The notes: generated by a model from the sequence alone, not told the origin. 31,347 bases of DNA from an uncultured Lachnospiraceae bacterium (GCA_902803745.1 CADCRB010000162.1:1-31347), one strand, 5' to 3'. Positions 1-7,776 are shown, numbered from the stretch's first letter. Translations and numbers: made by a program.

Positions 1-585
1 TACGAGCATCGGAGTCTCTACTTCTATGAAATCCCTGCCATCCAGGAAGTTTCTGATCTCTTTTATTATCTGCGATCTCTTAAGGAAGGTATCCTTACTC
101 TCTTCACTCATTATGAGATCGAGGTATCTCTGGCGGTACCTTGTATCCGTATCCGTAAGGCCGTGGAATTTCTCGGGCAAAGGCTTTAATGCCTTTGTGA
201 GCAGTGTAAGCTTTGCTGCATGTACGGATATCTCGCCTGCCTGGGTTCTGAAGACTTCCCCTTCGACTCCTATGATATCACCGACATCCATATATTTCTT
301 GAAGTCGTCGTACTCTGCCTCTCCGACAGTATCACGCGCCACATATATCTGGATCTTCCCTGTGCGGTCCATGCAGTTACAGAAGGATGCCTTGCCCATC
401 TTGCGCTTAAACATCATCCTGCCTGCTACCCTCACGCTCTGTCCTTCAAGTGATTCAAATGAGTCCTTTATTTCCTGTGCGTGATGTGTCACATCATATT
501 TGGTTATCTGAAAGGGATCCCTGCCCTCTTTCTGTAATGTTGAAAGCTTTTCTCTCTTTACCGCGAGTATGTCTTCCTGTGGCAT
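1..585 (-). CDS. lysS: Lysyl-tRNA synthetase, N-terminal part (class II)
   Basis: Charges tRNA-Lys with lysine in the cytoplasm. The reading frame stays open to the window edge, so only the first 195 residues are visible; the full protein is normally near 500. The N-terminus has the usual helical start followed by an OB-fold anticodon-binding domain (about residues 50-150). It then enters the class II core with the FHGLTDTDTRYRQRYLDLI stretch and the start of motif 1 (FLDGRDFIEVETPMLV). The ATG at 585 is preceded by GGAGG at a good distance. It lies 12 bases after the greA stop on the same strand, so greA-lysS is very likely one transcript; this pairing is common in Firmicutes. No T-box leader is present in the short gap. 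Confidence 0.97.
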   Translation of the reverse strand, partial: MPQEDILAVKREKLSTLQKEGRDPFQITKYDVTHHAQEIKDSFESLEGQSVRVAGRMMFKRKMGKASFCNCMDRTGKIQIYVARDTVGEAEYDDFKKYMDVGDIIGVEGEVFRTQAGEISVHAAKLTLLTKALKPLPEKFHGLTDTDTRYRQRYLDLIMSEESKDTFLKRSQIIKEIRNFLDGRDFIEVETPMLV

Positions 586-597
586 ACAGCCCTCCGA

Positions 598-1098
598 TCA
601 ATTCTTTTTCTTATTTGAGACTCCTAATATCTTGTATTTCAGTATTCCTGCTTTTGTCTCAACCTTCACCGTATCGCCTTTTTTATGACCCATAATGGCT
701 CTTCCGACCGGAGATTCATTAGAGAGCTTATTATTCAGGCTGCTGGCCTCAGTAGGACCGACGATCCTGTATTCCATCTCATCCTTAAACTCCATATCCA
801 TAAGCTTTACCGTGCTTCCGATTCCGATCCTGCCTTTCTCTATGTCATCCGGCGAAACAACCTTAGCCCCCTTCAAAAGCTGCTTTATTTTTTCAATCCG
901 TCCATTGATCTCAGACTGCTCGTTTTTAGCAGCATCATACTCGGCATTCTCAGAGAGATCTCCCTGCTCCCTTGCCTCTCCAAGCTTTTTTGCTATTTCT
1001 TTCATTTTTACATTGACGAGCTCATCAAGTTCTGCTTCCAGCTCATCATAACCCTCCTGGGTCATCTCATATGTTTTGATCTGTGCTTCTTCACCCAT
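598..1098 (-). CDS. greA: Transcription elongation factor GreA
   Basis: GreA enters the secondary channel of RNA polymerase and triggers cleavage of backtracked transcripts. The 166-residue protein has the N-terminal coiled coil with the hallmark GDLSENAEYDAAKNEQ stretch, which carries the acidic tip residues. The C-terminal FKBP-like domain includes ESPVGRAIMGHKKGD. Length fits the family (about 158-165). An in-frame ATG exists 18 codons upstream, but AGGAG lies just ahead of the ATG at 1098 and the family alignment begins there, so I chose 1098. A sigma-A type promoter lies 50-80 bases upstream and overlaps the stop of the preceding dus gene. Confidence 0.97.
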   Translation of the reverse strand: MGEEAQIKTYEMTQEGYDELEAELDELVNVKMKEIAKKLGEAREQGDLSENAEYDAAKNEQSEINGRIEKIKQLLKGAKVVSPDDIEKGRIGIGSTVKLMDMEFKDEMEYRIVGPTEASSLNNKLSNESPVGRAIMGHKKGDTVKVETKAGILKYKILGVSNKKKN

Positions 1099-1150
1099 TT
1101 TCCTTACTCCTATATATATAAAATATCTCATCCTACAATAAGGACAAGAC

Positions 1151-1179
1151 ATTTTATACTATTACATAGACAAAGTCAA
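1151..1179 (-). promoter_or_regulatory. Sigma-A promoter for greA-lysS
   Basis: On the minus strand a -35 box TTGACT (1179-1174) and a -10 box TAAAAT (1156-1151) are separated by 17 bases. The -35 box overlaps the dus stop codon. Transcription would start near 1144, giving a leader of roughly 45 bases before the greA ATG. Assignment is by consensus match only. Confidence 0.7.
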
Positions 1180-2102
1180 ATATTTAATATCAGTTCCCTC
1201 ATTACTCTTTCGCTGTCTGATTTATTTATACTGACTCTCAGTTTTGCAGATCCGGCTATCCCTGCTGTATACCATCCAATATGCTTTCTCATCTCACGTA
1301 CTCCTATGAATTCACCTTTTTCCTGAATGATCTTTTCCAGATGTATTATCATTATTCTCTTCTTTTCTTCTATGGATGGAATATATTCTTTCCCGGCAGA
1401 CAGCTCCCTAAATATCCATGGATTACCTCTTGCCGCCCTTCCAATCGCTACCCCGTCGCAGCCGGTCTCACTTATCATCTTCTTTGCACTTTCTATCCCT
1501 GTAACATCACCGTTTCCTATAACGGGTACATCCACCGCACGCTTGACCTGTGCTATGATATCCCAATCTGCTATTCCCTCATAGTACTGATCCCTGGTCC
1601 TTCCATGAACAGTCAGCATACTTGCTCCTGCAGCGCTTACTGCGCGCGCAACCTCAGCAGCGTTTATATTCGTCCTGTCGAAACCGGCTCTCATCTTTAC
1701 AGTAACCGGCTTTTCAGATACTCTGACCATCGCATCCACTATCCTCCCAGCCAGTGCAGGATCCTTCATTAGGGCTGATCCTTCACCGTTATTTACTATC
1801 TTTGGCATAGGACATCCCATATTGACATCTATCATGTCATATGGGACTGTTTCCGACAGAATGCGTACTGCTTCGGCCATCGTATCAGGCTCCGATCCAA
1901 AAAGCTGCAGGGATACCGGATGCTCCTTTTCAGACAGCCTGCAGAGACTGTATGTTTTCTTATTTCCATAGGTGACAGCTTTGGCAGAGATCATTTCAGT
2001 AACCGTAAGATCTGCTCCCATCTCATGGCAGATCTCCCTGTAGCTCATATCCGTGACTCCGGCCATAGGAGACAGAACGGTATATATCGACCGTTCCTTC
2101 AT
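1176..2102 (-). CDS. dusB: tRNA-dihydrouridine synthase (DusB-like)
   Basis: This FMN-dependent enzyme reduces specific uridines in tRNA to dihydrouridine. The 308-residue protein is a TIM barrel of the Dus family. It starts with the flavin-binding LSPMAGVTD stretch (about 10-18), has the catalytic cysteine in VNMGCPMPKI (Cys97), then KMRAGF (about 136-141), VHGRTRDQYYEG and the phosphate-binding VIGNGDV and GVAIGRAARGNPW motifs. It then passes into the helical tRNA-binding domain. Its ATG overlaps the stop of the upstream DUF6145-like gene by four bases (ATGA), so translation is probably coupled. It is the last gene of the SPFH-argF-birA cluster. DusB rather than another Dus subtype is inferred from length and motif spelling. 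Confidence 0.93.
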   Translation of the reverse strand: MKERSIYTVLSPMAGVTDMSYREICHEMGADLTVTEMISAKAVTYGNKKTYSLCRLSEKEHPVSLQLFGSEPDTMAEAVRILSETVPYDMIDVNMGCPMPKIVNNGEGSALMKDPALAGRIVDAMVRVSEKPVTVKMRAGFDRTNINAAEVARAVSAAGASMLTVHGRTRDQYYEGIADWDIIAQVKRAVDVPVIGNGDVTGIESAKKMISETGCDGVAIGRAARGNPWIFRELSAGKEYIPSIEEKKRIMIIHLEKIIQEKGEFIGVREMRKHIGWYTAGIAGSAKLRVSINKSDSERVMRELILNI

Positions 2103-2446
2103 AGATCTATGCGTTCCCCCAGAAAGACAACCTTGTAAAACAGTGATATTTCTTCAAACAGCTGCCTCTGTGTCATCTGGAGATTTTTGATCTCAAGCTC
2201 TGCTCCGATCTCATCATATAAAGCATCGGCCTCTTCTGCATCTGTTTCCAGCAGCAGACCGCCGTTTTCATCTATTTTTATGAGAAAGGAGCCTCCGCAT
2301 TTCTCAGTAAATTCCACACATATTATTTGCAGCGTATCCTTAACCTGATCCGGAAGTTTCGAGAAGTCTCTGTTAAAATAGTACTTTCGCTCATAGGAGT
2401 TTGCTCCGCAAAGCACTATGCCATCTTTCTTATCAAACGTATCCAT
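2099..2446 (-). CDS. Conserved small protein, DUF6145-like
   Basis: The function is unknown. The 115-residue product has no signal peptide or membrane segment. It contains GIVLCGANSYERKYYFN near the N-terminus, two cysteines about 30 residues in (IICVEFTEKCGG) and a C-terminal LFEEISLFYKVVFLGE. From memory this matches a small family (DUF6145) found in Lachnospiraceae; that label needs a profile search. I chose the ATG at 2446 because GGGGG sits six bases upstream. An in-frame start 12 codons earlier lacks such a site and lies deep inside birA. With this start the gene overlaps the 3' end of birA by 14 bases and its own stop overlaps the dus start. Confidence 0.8.
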   Translation of the reverse strand: MDTFDKKDGIVLCGANSYERKYYFNRDFSKLPDQVKDTLQIICVEFTEKCGGSFLIKIDENGGLLLETDAEEADALYDEIGAELEIKNLQMTQRQLFEEISLFYKVVFLGERIDL

Positions 2447-3407
2447 ATATCCCCCGAACAGAGACCTCGCCAGCATAAACAACGCCTTTCGTATTGTCCT
2501 CCCTGGTGACCTTCAGCCTGCCCAGATTATCTATCCCGTGAGATATCCCTTCATATTCGCCTTTTGGATCCAGGACTCTTACCTTTTCATTCACGTTAAC
2601 ACAGGAATCGTTATATATATCGCAAAGACCGCTCATATCATCTGTCCTGCAAAACACCTCATAGTATTCCTCAAATGCGTCGGTCACTGCCGCTGTGATC
2701 TCAGCTCTGGAGAAGGTCCTTCCAGCTTCCATATACAAGGATGTGGCTTTGTCTTTAATCTCCTCCGGAAACTCCCTCCCGTTTACATTGATCCCAGTGC
2801 CTATTATCACCTCATGAATATAGTCAGGCTCTGCCGTCATCTCTGTAAGTATTCCTACTATTTTCCTGCCGTTCATCACAATATCATTGGGCCATTTTAT
2901 CTTCACTTCAAGTCCCGATATTTTATTTATGCCTTCAGCGGCGGACAAGGCCATCACGAGTGTCATCATTGGCGCAGTATTCGGGGGAAACACCGGGCGA
3001 AGAAGATAGCTCATGGCTATATTAACTCCGGCTGGATTGTCCCATCCTCTGCCTCTCCTGCCCTTTCCCTTTGTCTGGACATCGGCAACCGCCACAAGGC
3101 CTTCCTTTGCACCTTTTTCAGCCCGTCTTTTCAATTCATCATTAGTGCTGTCGGTTTCCCTGAAATATATCAGCTCTCTTCCAAGCCATTTGGTATGAAG
3201 CGCTGCCTTTATGGATCGTTCTCCAAAAGCATCTCCCTCGTCAGCCAGTCTATAGCCCTTCCCGCTGACAGCCTCAACCTCGATGCCTTCTCGCCTCAGA
3301 GCCTTTATCTGCTTCCATACGGCATTCCTCGAAACCCCTGTGGCATCCGCGATCTCCTGACCGGAAACAAATTCCTTTCTGTCTCTGAGATATGTTAAAA
3401 GATCCAA
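2433..3407 (-). CDS. birA: Biotin-protein ligase / biotin repressor BirA
   Basis: Attaches biotin to carboxylase carrier domains and, with its DNA-binding domain, probably represses biotin genes. A winged helix-turn-helix spans about residues 1-60 (SGQEIADATGVSRNAVWKQI). The ligase core carries TDSTNDELKR, the biotinyl-AMP loop GRRGRGW (about 116-122) and KWPNDI (about 171-176). A small C-terminal SH3-like domain follows. I chose the TTG at 3407: it aligns with the family N-terminus, gives 324 residues, and has AGGGAG about ten bases upstream. An ATG 25 codons earlier (3482) would lie fully inside the upstream gene and add unrelated residues. The start is therefore less certain than the gene. 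Confidence 0.94.
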   Translation of the reverse strand: MDLLTYLRDRKEFVSGQEIADATGVSRNAVWKQIKALRREGIEVEAVSGKGYRLADEGDAFGERSIKAALHTKWLGRELIYFRETDSTNDELKRRAEKGAKEGLVAVADVQTKGKGRRGRGWDNPAGVNIAMSYLLRPVFPPNTAPMMTLVMALSAAEGINKISGLEVKIKWPNDIVMNGRKIVGILTEMTAEPDYIHEVIIGTGINVNGREFPEEIKDKATSLYMEAGRTFSRAEITAAVTDAFEEYYEVFCRTDDMSGLCDIYNDSCVNVNEKVRVLDPKGEYEGISHGIDNLGRLKVTREDNTKGVVYAGEVSVRGIYGYV

Positions 3408-3670
3408 GGCTTTATCACTCCCTGGGTAGCCAATCCTGCAAAAATACAGGCTATAAGCGGCATGATAAGAATAGAAGTCCAATACCTCCGGGAGACGATC
3501 CCCCTTATGATATTGGCTGCAAACATAGCCGCTCCAAAGTAGAATACCAGCGTGAGCAGATTCATAAATCCGCCCATTATGGCTGCCATTGCCAGTACTA
3601 TTACTACTATGGCAAAGATCATTGTTATAAGGTCTATCAGAAATTTGGGATTCTTTTTGTCAAAGCTCAT
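3395..3670 (-). CDS. Small membrane protein of unknown function
   Basis: I do not recognise a family. The 91-residue product starts with a short charged segment (MSFDKKNPK) and has three likely membrane helices: about residues 12-33, 38-58 and 70-88. A basic loop (RGIVSRRY) lies between helices two and three. The ATG at 3670 overlaps the argF stop as ATGA, and its 3' end overlaps the birA start by 13 bases. It is therefore embedded in a translationally coupled argF-birA string. Nothing in the sequence indicates a substrate or partner. Confidence 0.8.
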   Translation of the reverse strand: MSFDKKNPKFLIDLITMIFAIVVIVLAMAAIMGGFMNLLTLVFYFGAAMFAANIIRGIVSRRYWTSILIMPLIACIFAGLATQGVIKPWIF

Positions 3671-4671
3671 ATTTCCCAATCGTCAGCCAGAGTTGCTGCC
3701 ATGACAGCCTTGATAGTATGCATGCGGTTTTCTGCTTCATCAAATACAGCTTCCTGATAGGATTCAAATACTTCATCAGTAACTTCCATACAGGTTAGTC
3801 CGAACTTCTTATTTATTTCTTTGCCGATCTCAGTATCAAGATCATGAAATGCCGGCAGACAGTGCATAAAGATTGCCTCATTTTTTGCATTCTTCATTAT
3901 ATCCATGGTCACTCTGTATGGTGTCAGATCCTCTATTCTCTCTTCCCATACCTCATCCGGTTCTCCCATGGATACCCATACATCCGTATACACCACGTCG
4001 GCGTCTTTTGTTCCTTCTTTTGCATCCTCTGTAAGGACTATCTCCGCCCCCGAGCTTTTCGCCCATTCACGGCACTTTGCCACAAGCTCTTCATCTGGGA
4101 AATACTTTTTGGGGGCCACGGCATGAAAATTAACGCCCAGCTTGGCGCATCCGATCATCAGGGAATTTCCCATGTTGTATCGGGCATCTCCCATGTAGGC
4201 GAGGGTCCTTCCCTCCAGGTCACCCATATGTTCCCGTATAGTCATCATATCGGCCAGTATCTGTGTCGGATGGTACTCATTTGTAAGTCCGTTCCATACG
4301 GGAACTCTTGAATGTTCTGCAAGGCTCTCTACTATTTCCTGACCATATCCTCTGTATTCTATACCGTCAAACATCCTTCCGAGTACCCGGGCAGTATCCT
4401 CGATACTTTCCTTTTTCCCGATCTGCGAACTCTTCGGATCCAGATATGTCGTCCCCATTCCAAGGTCGTGCGCTGCTGTTTCAAAGGAGGATCTGGTCCT
4501 TGTAGATGTTTTTTCAAAGATCAAAGCCACATTTCTGCCTTTAAGCCTGTCATGTAAAACATGTTCCTTCTTTAGTTTCTTGAAATGTCCGGCCAGATCT
4601 ATGAGATATAGTATCTCATCTTTCGTAAAATCCTTAAGTGTGAGAAAGCTTCTTCCCTTCAGTGATATCAT
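3667..4671 (-). CDS. argF: Ornithine carbamoyltransferase
   Basis: Transfers the carbamoyl group from carbamoyl phosphate to ornithine, forming citrulline. The 334-residue protein has the carbamoyl-phosphate motif STRTR (residues 56-60), HPTQ (134-137), the ornithine-side DVWVSMGE (230-237) and the catalytic HCLP (270-273). Length matches the family. Biosynthetic (argF) and catabolic (arcB) enzymes look alike. No arcA or arcC lies beside it, so argF is the safer name, but no other arginine gene is present either. It starts three bases after the SPFH gene stop and is coupled to the small membrane protein downstream. Confidence 0.96.
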   Translation of the reverse strand: MISLKGRSFLTLKDFTKDEILYLIDLAGHFKKLKKEHVLHDRLKGRNVALIFEKTSTRTRSSFETAAHDLGMGTTYLDPKSSQIGKKESIEDTARVLGRMFDGIEYRGYGQEIVESLAEHSRVPVWNGLTNEYHPTQILADMMTIREHMGDLEGRTLAYMGDARYNMGNSLMIGCAKLGVNFHAVAPKKYFPDEELVAKCREWAKSSGAEIVLTEDAKEGTKDADVVYTDVWVSMGEPDEVWEERIEDLTPYRVTMDIMKNAKNEAIFMHCLPAFHDLDTEIGKEINKKFGLTCMEVTDEVFESYQEAVFDEAENRMHTIKAVMAATLADDWEI

Positions 4672-4674
4672 CCC

Positions 4675-5709
4675 TTATAAATCCTCGCTTTGGTTTTCCA
4701 CATCCTCTATTATCGCCTCTGTAGCTGCTGCCGCTTCAATGCCTCCTACTCCTGTATCGGGATGGATGCAAGGATCAGCCTCGTGCACAGCCTTCGGCTT
4801 TTCACTGTCATCTACCGGAGTGGCGTTTCCGATACCTATAGCTTCCGCTGCTACTCCGAGTGTTTCTACCACTGCAGAGATATCTGACGGCATGAATATC
4901 TTGGTAGCTCTTCCATCAGCGACATCCTTCAGGGCATCTATTCCCTTAAGTCTCAGAACCCCTTCCGTAGGTGCAGCTTTATTCAGCATGTTCACACCCT
5001 CTGCCTCTGCTTCATATACGAGTTTCTTTGACTTAGCCCGGCCTTCTGCCAACGCTATCTGGGCATCTCTCTCAGCCTCTGCTGCAAGGATCTTTGCCTT
5101 CTTGTCACCCTCTGCCCTCGCTACTACGGCTTCCTGATGAGCCTGGGCTTCAAGCACGGTCTGACGTCTCTCTCGCTCCGCCCTCATTTGCTTGGTCATT
5201 ATCATCTCTATCTCTTTCGGCGGCGCGATATTCTTGATCTCAACCCTTGTTACTTTTATACCCCAGGGATCAGTGGCATCATCCAATATAGTCTGCATTT
5301 TTGCGTTTATTTGATCCCGTCCGGTCAGGGTCTGGTCCAGTTCCATTTCACCTATGATATTTCTTAGCGTTGTTGCGGCAAGATTCTGGAGTCCTGCGAT
5401 AGGGTGCTCAACGCCATACGCGTACAGCTTAGGATCAAACACTTTACAAAAGACAACGGAGTCTATCTGCATTGTAACATTATCCTTGGTTATAACAGGC
5501 TGCGGGGGAAAATCCAGTACCTGCTCCTTAAGGGACATCTTTACCGCAACCCTTTCTATAAATGGGGTCTTCACGTGTATTCCTGCAGTCCAGGTAGTCT
5601 TGTATTTTCCGAGCCGTTCTATTACAAATGCCTCAGCCTGTGGTACAATACGCACATTTACCACAATAAGTACAATAATTATCAGTAACAGCACTGCCAG
5701 TATTCCCAT
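4675..5709 (-). CDS. SPFH/band 7 membrane protein (paraslipin/QmcA-like)
   Basis: Stomatin-family scaffold protein, anchored in the cytoplasmic membrane and thought to form rings that organise membrane domains or proteases. The 344-residue product starts with a single hydrophobic anchor (about residues 2-18) followed by VPQAEAFVIERLGKYK, the usual SPFH entry. It continues through VITKDNVTMQIDSVV and ATTLRNIIGEMELDQTL, then an Ala/Glu-rich coiled coil (about 175-250). The acidic tail of roughly 70 residues (to SEDL) looks disordered. The ATG at 5709 has AGGAGG seven bases upstream; an earlier in-frame ATG would run through the terminator region. No NfeD partner gene is adjacent, which is the more common arrangement. 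Confidence 0.93.
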   Translation of the reverse strand: MGILAVLLLIIIVLIVVNVRIVPQAEAFVIERLGKYKTTWTAGIHVKTPFIERVAVKMSLKEQVLDFPPQPVITKDNVTMQIDSVVFCKVFDPKLYAYGVEHPIAGLQNLAATTLRNIIGEMELDQTLTGRDQINAKMQTILDDATDPWGIKVTRVEIKNIAPPKEIEMIMTKQMRAERERRQTVLEAQAHQEAVVARAEGDKKAKILAAEAERDAQIALAEGRAKSKKLVYEAEAEGVNMLNKAAPTEGVLRLKGIDALKDVADGRATKIFMPSDISAVVETLGVAAEAIGIGNATPVDDSEKPKAVHEADPCIHPDTGVGGIEAAAATEAIIEDVENQSEDL

Positions 5710-5758
5710 CACTTTTCCTCCTGTATATTGTTCTGCATTATTAGGTGGTGAAAAAATT

Positions 5759-5787
5759 ATTATACAAAAAAAAAGCCACAGGTGCAA
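5759..5787 (-). promoter_or_regulatory. Candidate promoter for the SPFH-argF-birA cluster
   Basis: On the minus strand a perfect -10 TATAAT (5764-5759) follows a weak -35 TTGCAC (5787-5782) with a 17-base spacer. The spacer contains the T-tract and part of the terminator stem of the preceding gene. The leader to the SPFH ATG would be about 45 bases. The -35 match is only three of six. Confidence 0.45.
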
Positions 5788-5797
5788 TTTCCTGTGG
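5766..5797 (-). terminator. Rho-independent terminator after the cell wall hydrolase
   Basis: Read on the minus strand, a perfect 7-bp stem (CCACAGG / CCTGTGG, 5797-5791 and 5782-5776) with an 8-base loop is followed by C and nine T residues. It lies about 60 bases after the hydrolase stop codon and just ahead of the SPFH gene. Confidence 0.85.
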
Positions 5798-5835
5798 TAT
5801 AGGATAACTATGCTCTATCCCGTCAAATCGTGCCC

Positions 5836-5860
5836 GTGAGGCAGCCATCGGCTGTCTCAC
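5836..5860. repeat. 11-bp inverted repeat over the hydrolase stop codon
   Basis: GTGAGGCAGCC (5836-5846) and GGCTGTCTCAC (5850-5860) form an 11-bp hairpin with one G-T pair and a 3-base loop. The hydrolase stop codon (5857-5859) lies in one arm. There is no T-run next to it; the real terminator is 40 bases further on. It may protect the mRNA 3' end, or be part of a scattered repeat family. Confidence 0.6.
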
Positions 5861-7140
5861 CAATACACGTGATTTCCTATTACTACTCCCGCATGACCGG
5901 ATTTAACATTTCTGAAATATCTCGCACCACCTACATTTGATACTCCGCTAATAGCATCTTTGGCTGCCTGACGGGCGGAAGCTGATATAGCTCCGCTGGA
6001 AATAGTCGCTGCTAGCTTTCCTGAAGAAGCAGGTCCAAACTGATAAGGTGCATATATTGCATTTGATATCGAACCGTATCCGGCCTTAGCTCTGTTTACC
6101 ACGACAGCACCGACAGCAAGCTGCGCATCATATGGACCGTTACATTCACACTGTATGAGCGCCGCCAGCAGCGTCTCATCATCTACTGATGCAGATACAG
6201 ATCCTGAATTAGTTGTTGCAGGAGCACTGGTAGATCCTCCGTTATCTGACTTTGATCCGCTTTTCTTTTCTTCTTTCTTACTCTTCTCTGATGCTTCTCT
6301 TGCTGCCTTGGACTTTTCCTCCCTGTCCTTGACTTCCTCTATGGTTTCACCTGTCTTATATGAAACCTTTATACTGATATATTCATTTGATACATATCCC
6401 GTATCTTCGCCGGAAGTTCCGTCTTCAAATGAAATCTTTGTCCACTCTTCATTTTCCGCATCTATCACATCTACTTCATCGCCCTCGGCAAGCATAGCTT
6501 TTACCTCAGCCTCTTCAGATGCTTCGGCTCTGACCCTGAGTCCGCCGGTATTGATAACGGCAATTTCCCTTACCGTCTTCTCTGTTCTTTCCTTTGCCTC
6601 ATCTCCAAAATACAGATAGTCGTTCTTTGCCCATCCATCAAGCTTGCCTGACCTGATCTTTGTCCATCCGTCGCCACGCTCTACTATCTCACCGACGCAA
6701 TCCTTGTACATATAACCGACGACTTTGGCTTCCTCGGATGCTTCGGCCCTCACATTCATCATATCCTCGACCTTGGCAACACAGAGTTCGCTTCCGTCCG
6801 AAGAGTCCTCCGTCTCATCTTCGCTGCTGTCATCATTGGTTTCTTCCGGTTTTTCCTCGTCTTCTTTACCTTCAGTTTCAGCAGCATCGCCGTTTTCAGC
6901 AGGCTTTTCCTGCGGTGTCTCGATTACCTTCATCACATCGCCGCTTTTATCCTCTTCATCATTTTCATCCGGGGCATCTGTTCTGACGCCTGTATCCGAT
7001 GAAACAGACGCCTTCTTGGCAGCTCCTGCCGAAATGGAATTCAGGATGGTGTCAGCCGCGTATGTATTTGTCGTTATCGCCGTTGTCAGTATAATGGCAA
7101 GGACTGATGATAATAACTTCTTTAGCATAGTAACAAACAT
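5857..7140 (-). CDS. Secreted cell wall hydrolase with two SH3 domains and a SleB-like domain
   Basis: Probably cleaves peptidoglycan outside the cell. The 427-residue product has an N-terminal signal peptide (LKKLLSSVLAIILTT, likely cleaved near TYAA, about residue 29) and an acidic Glu/Asp/Ser-rich linker (55-117). Two bacterial SH3 domains follow (about 118-178 and 192-258), both containing the repeat VRAEASEEA. A Lys/Ser-rich linker leads to a C-terminal Hydrolase_2/SleB-like domain (320-427). That domain carries IQCECNGPYDAQLAVGAVVVNR, with Glu332 as the probable catalytic acid, and ends in GNHVYW. Neither the ATG at 7140 nor the in-frame ATG at 7128 has a clear ribosome site; 7128 gives the more typical signal peptide. 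A terminator follows at 5766-5797. Confidence 0.92.
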   Translation of the reverse strand: MFVTMLKKLLSSVLAIILTTAITTNTYAADTILNSISAGAAKKASVSSDTGVRTDAPDENDEEDKSGDVMKVIETPQEKPAENGDAAETEGKEDEEKPEETNDDSSEDETEDSSDGSELCVAKVEDMMNVRAEASEEAKVVGYMYKDCVGEIVERGDGWTKIRSGKLDGWAKNDYLYFGDEAKERTEKTVREIAVINTGGLRVRAEASEEAEVKAMLAEGDEVDVIDAENEEWTKISFEDGTSGEDTGYVSNEYISIKVSYKTGETIEEVKDREEKSKAAREASEKSKKEEKKSGSKSDNGGSTSAPATTNSGSVSASVDDETLLAALIQCECNGPYDAQLAVGAVVVNRAKAGYGSISNAIYAPYQFGPASSGKLAATISSGAISASARQAAKDAISGVSNVGGARYFRNVKSGHAGVVIGNHVYW

Positions 7141-7263
7141 TTAACATATTTGTAATCTTTTGTCAAATAAGAAAATCCTGTTTCTACATATAGTATATAA
7201 GAAAAAATAAACACCCCGAATGTTGTAACAAAATGGGACTTATAGTAAATCCCCTGCCTGCTG

Positions 7264-7272
7264 TGATATAAT
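7264..7272 (+). promoter_or_regulatory. Extended -10 promoter for the small membrane protein
   Basis: TG-A-TATAAT forms an extended -10 element (TATAAT at 7267-7272). The -35 region (about 7244-7249) has no good match, as is usual for extended -10 promoters. Transcription would start near 7279, about 33 bases before the ATG at 7312. Confidence 0.6.
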
Positions 7273-7311
7273 AGCTGGAAAGCGTATTGAGTTTTTTCCG
7301 GAGGCATGTTT

Positions 7312-7776
7312 ATGGACGAGAAGGAAAGAAATATGAAAAAGATTGGCAGAAAAATGAGCATATGTATGGCTCTTACCCTGAGTTTCTTTCTCTCACTTAT
7401 TGGAATGATAAGTTCCGGCCATTTTGAGCCAGTCGGCTGGATCATAAACTTTGCGGTAAGCGCGGTCATAAGTCTTATCATAGGTTTTTTGATCCCAATA
7501 AAAAAAGTCACAGACAGCGCAAGCGCGAAATTCAATCTTCAACCCGGCAGGTTCTCCACAAGATGCTTTGAGAGCCTGATCTGCGATCTCATATTTACTC
7601 CGTTTATAACTTTATGCATGATCCTTCTGGCTTATAGCAGGATTGCCAGAACCGGAGCCAGATTTCTGCCGATGTTCCTTCCTGCTCTGGGGATATGTAT
7701 GGCAGCAGGCTTTTTCCTGATCCTTATTTTCACCCCCCTTTTTCTCAGGATCATCGTTGGCAACCCTGACCGCTAA
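7312..7776 (+). CDS. Small four-helix membrane protein, possibly DUF2798-like
   Basis: No function can be assigned. The 154-residue protein has a basic N-terminus and four predicted membrane helices, arranged as two similar halves: about residues 16-35, 43-62, 88-108 and 117-145. Each pair ends in a basic or polar stretch (PIKKVTDS, IVGNPDR). This two-repeat layout is reminiscent of DUF2798 proteins, but I hold that loosely. GGAGG at 7300-7304 is seven bases from the ATG at 7312 and only one base from an upstream ATG at 7306, so 7312 is the likely start. It is a single-gene unit with its own promoter and a probable terminator, divergent from the hydrolase. Confidence 0.78.
   Translation: MDEKERNMKKIGRKMSICMALTLSFFLSLIGMISSGHFEPVGWIINFAVSAVISLIIGFLIPIKKVTDSASAKFNLQPGRFSTRCFESLICDLIFTPFITLCMILLAYSRIARTGARFLPMFLPALGICMAAGFFLILIFTPLFLRIIVGNPDR

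Noticed and set aside
586..597. T-box leader for lysS
   Set aside because: Only 12 bases separate greA and lysS; no room for a T-box.
2418..3398. A 326-residue open frame on the plus strand
   Set aside because: It lies antisense to birA, whose motifs are clear. The translated product is rich in Ser, Cys, His and Tyr with no recognisable domain, typical of a shadow frame.
3667..4671. Catabolic arginine deiminase pathway
   Set aside because: The ornithine carbamoyltransferase has no arcA, arcC or arcD neighbour, so a catabolic role is not supported here.
6725..7144. Serine-rich frame on the plus strand
   Set aside because: It is the complement of the Glu/Asp-rich linker and SH3 region of the cell wall hydrolase; the low complexity is inherited from that coding sequence.
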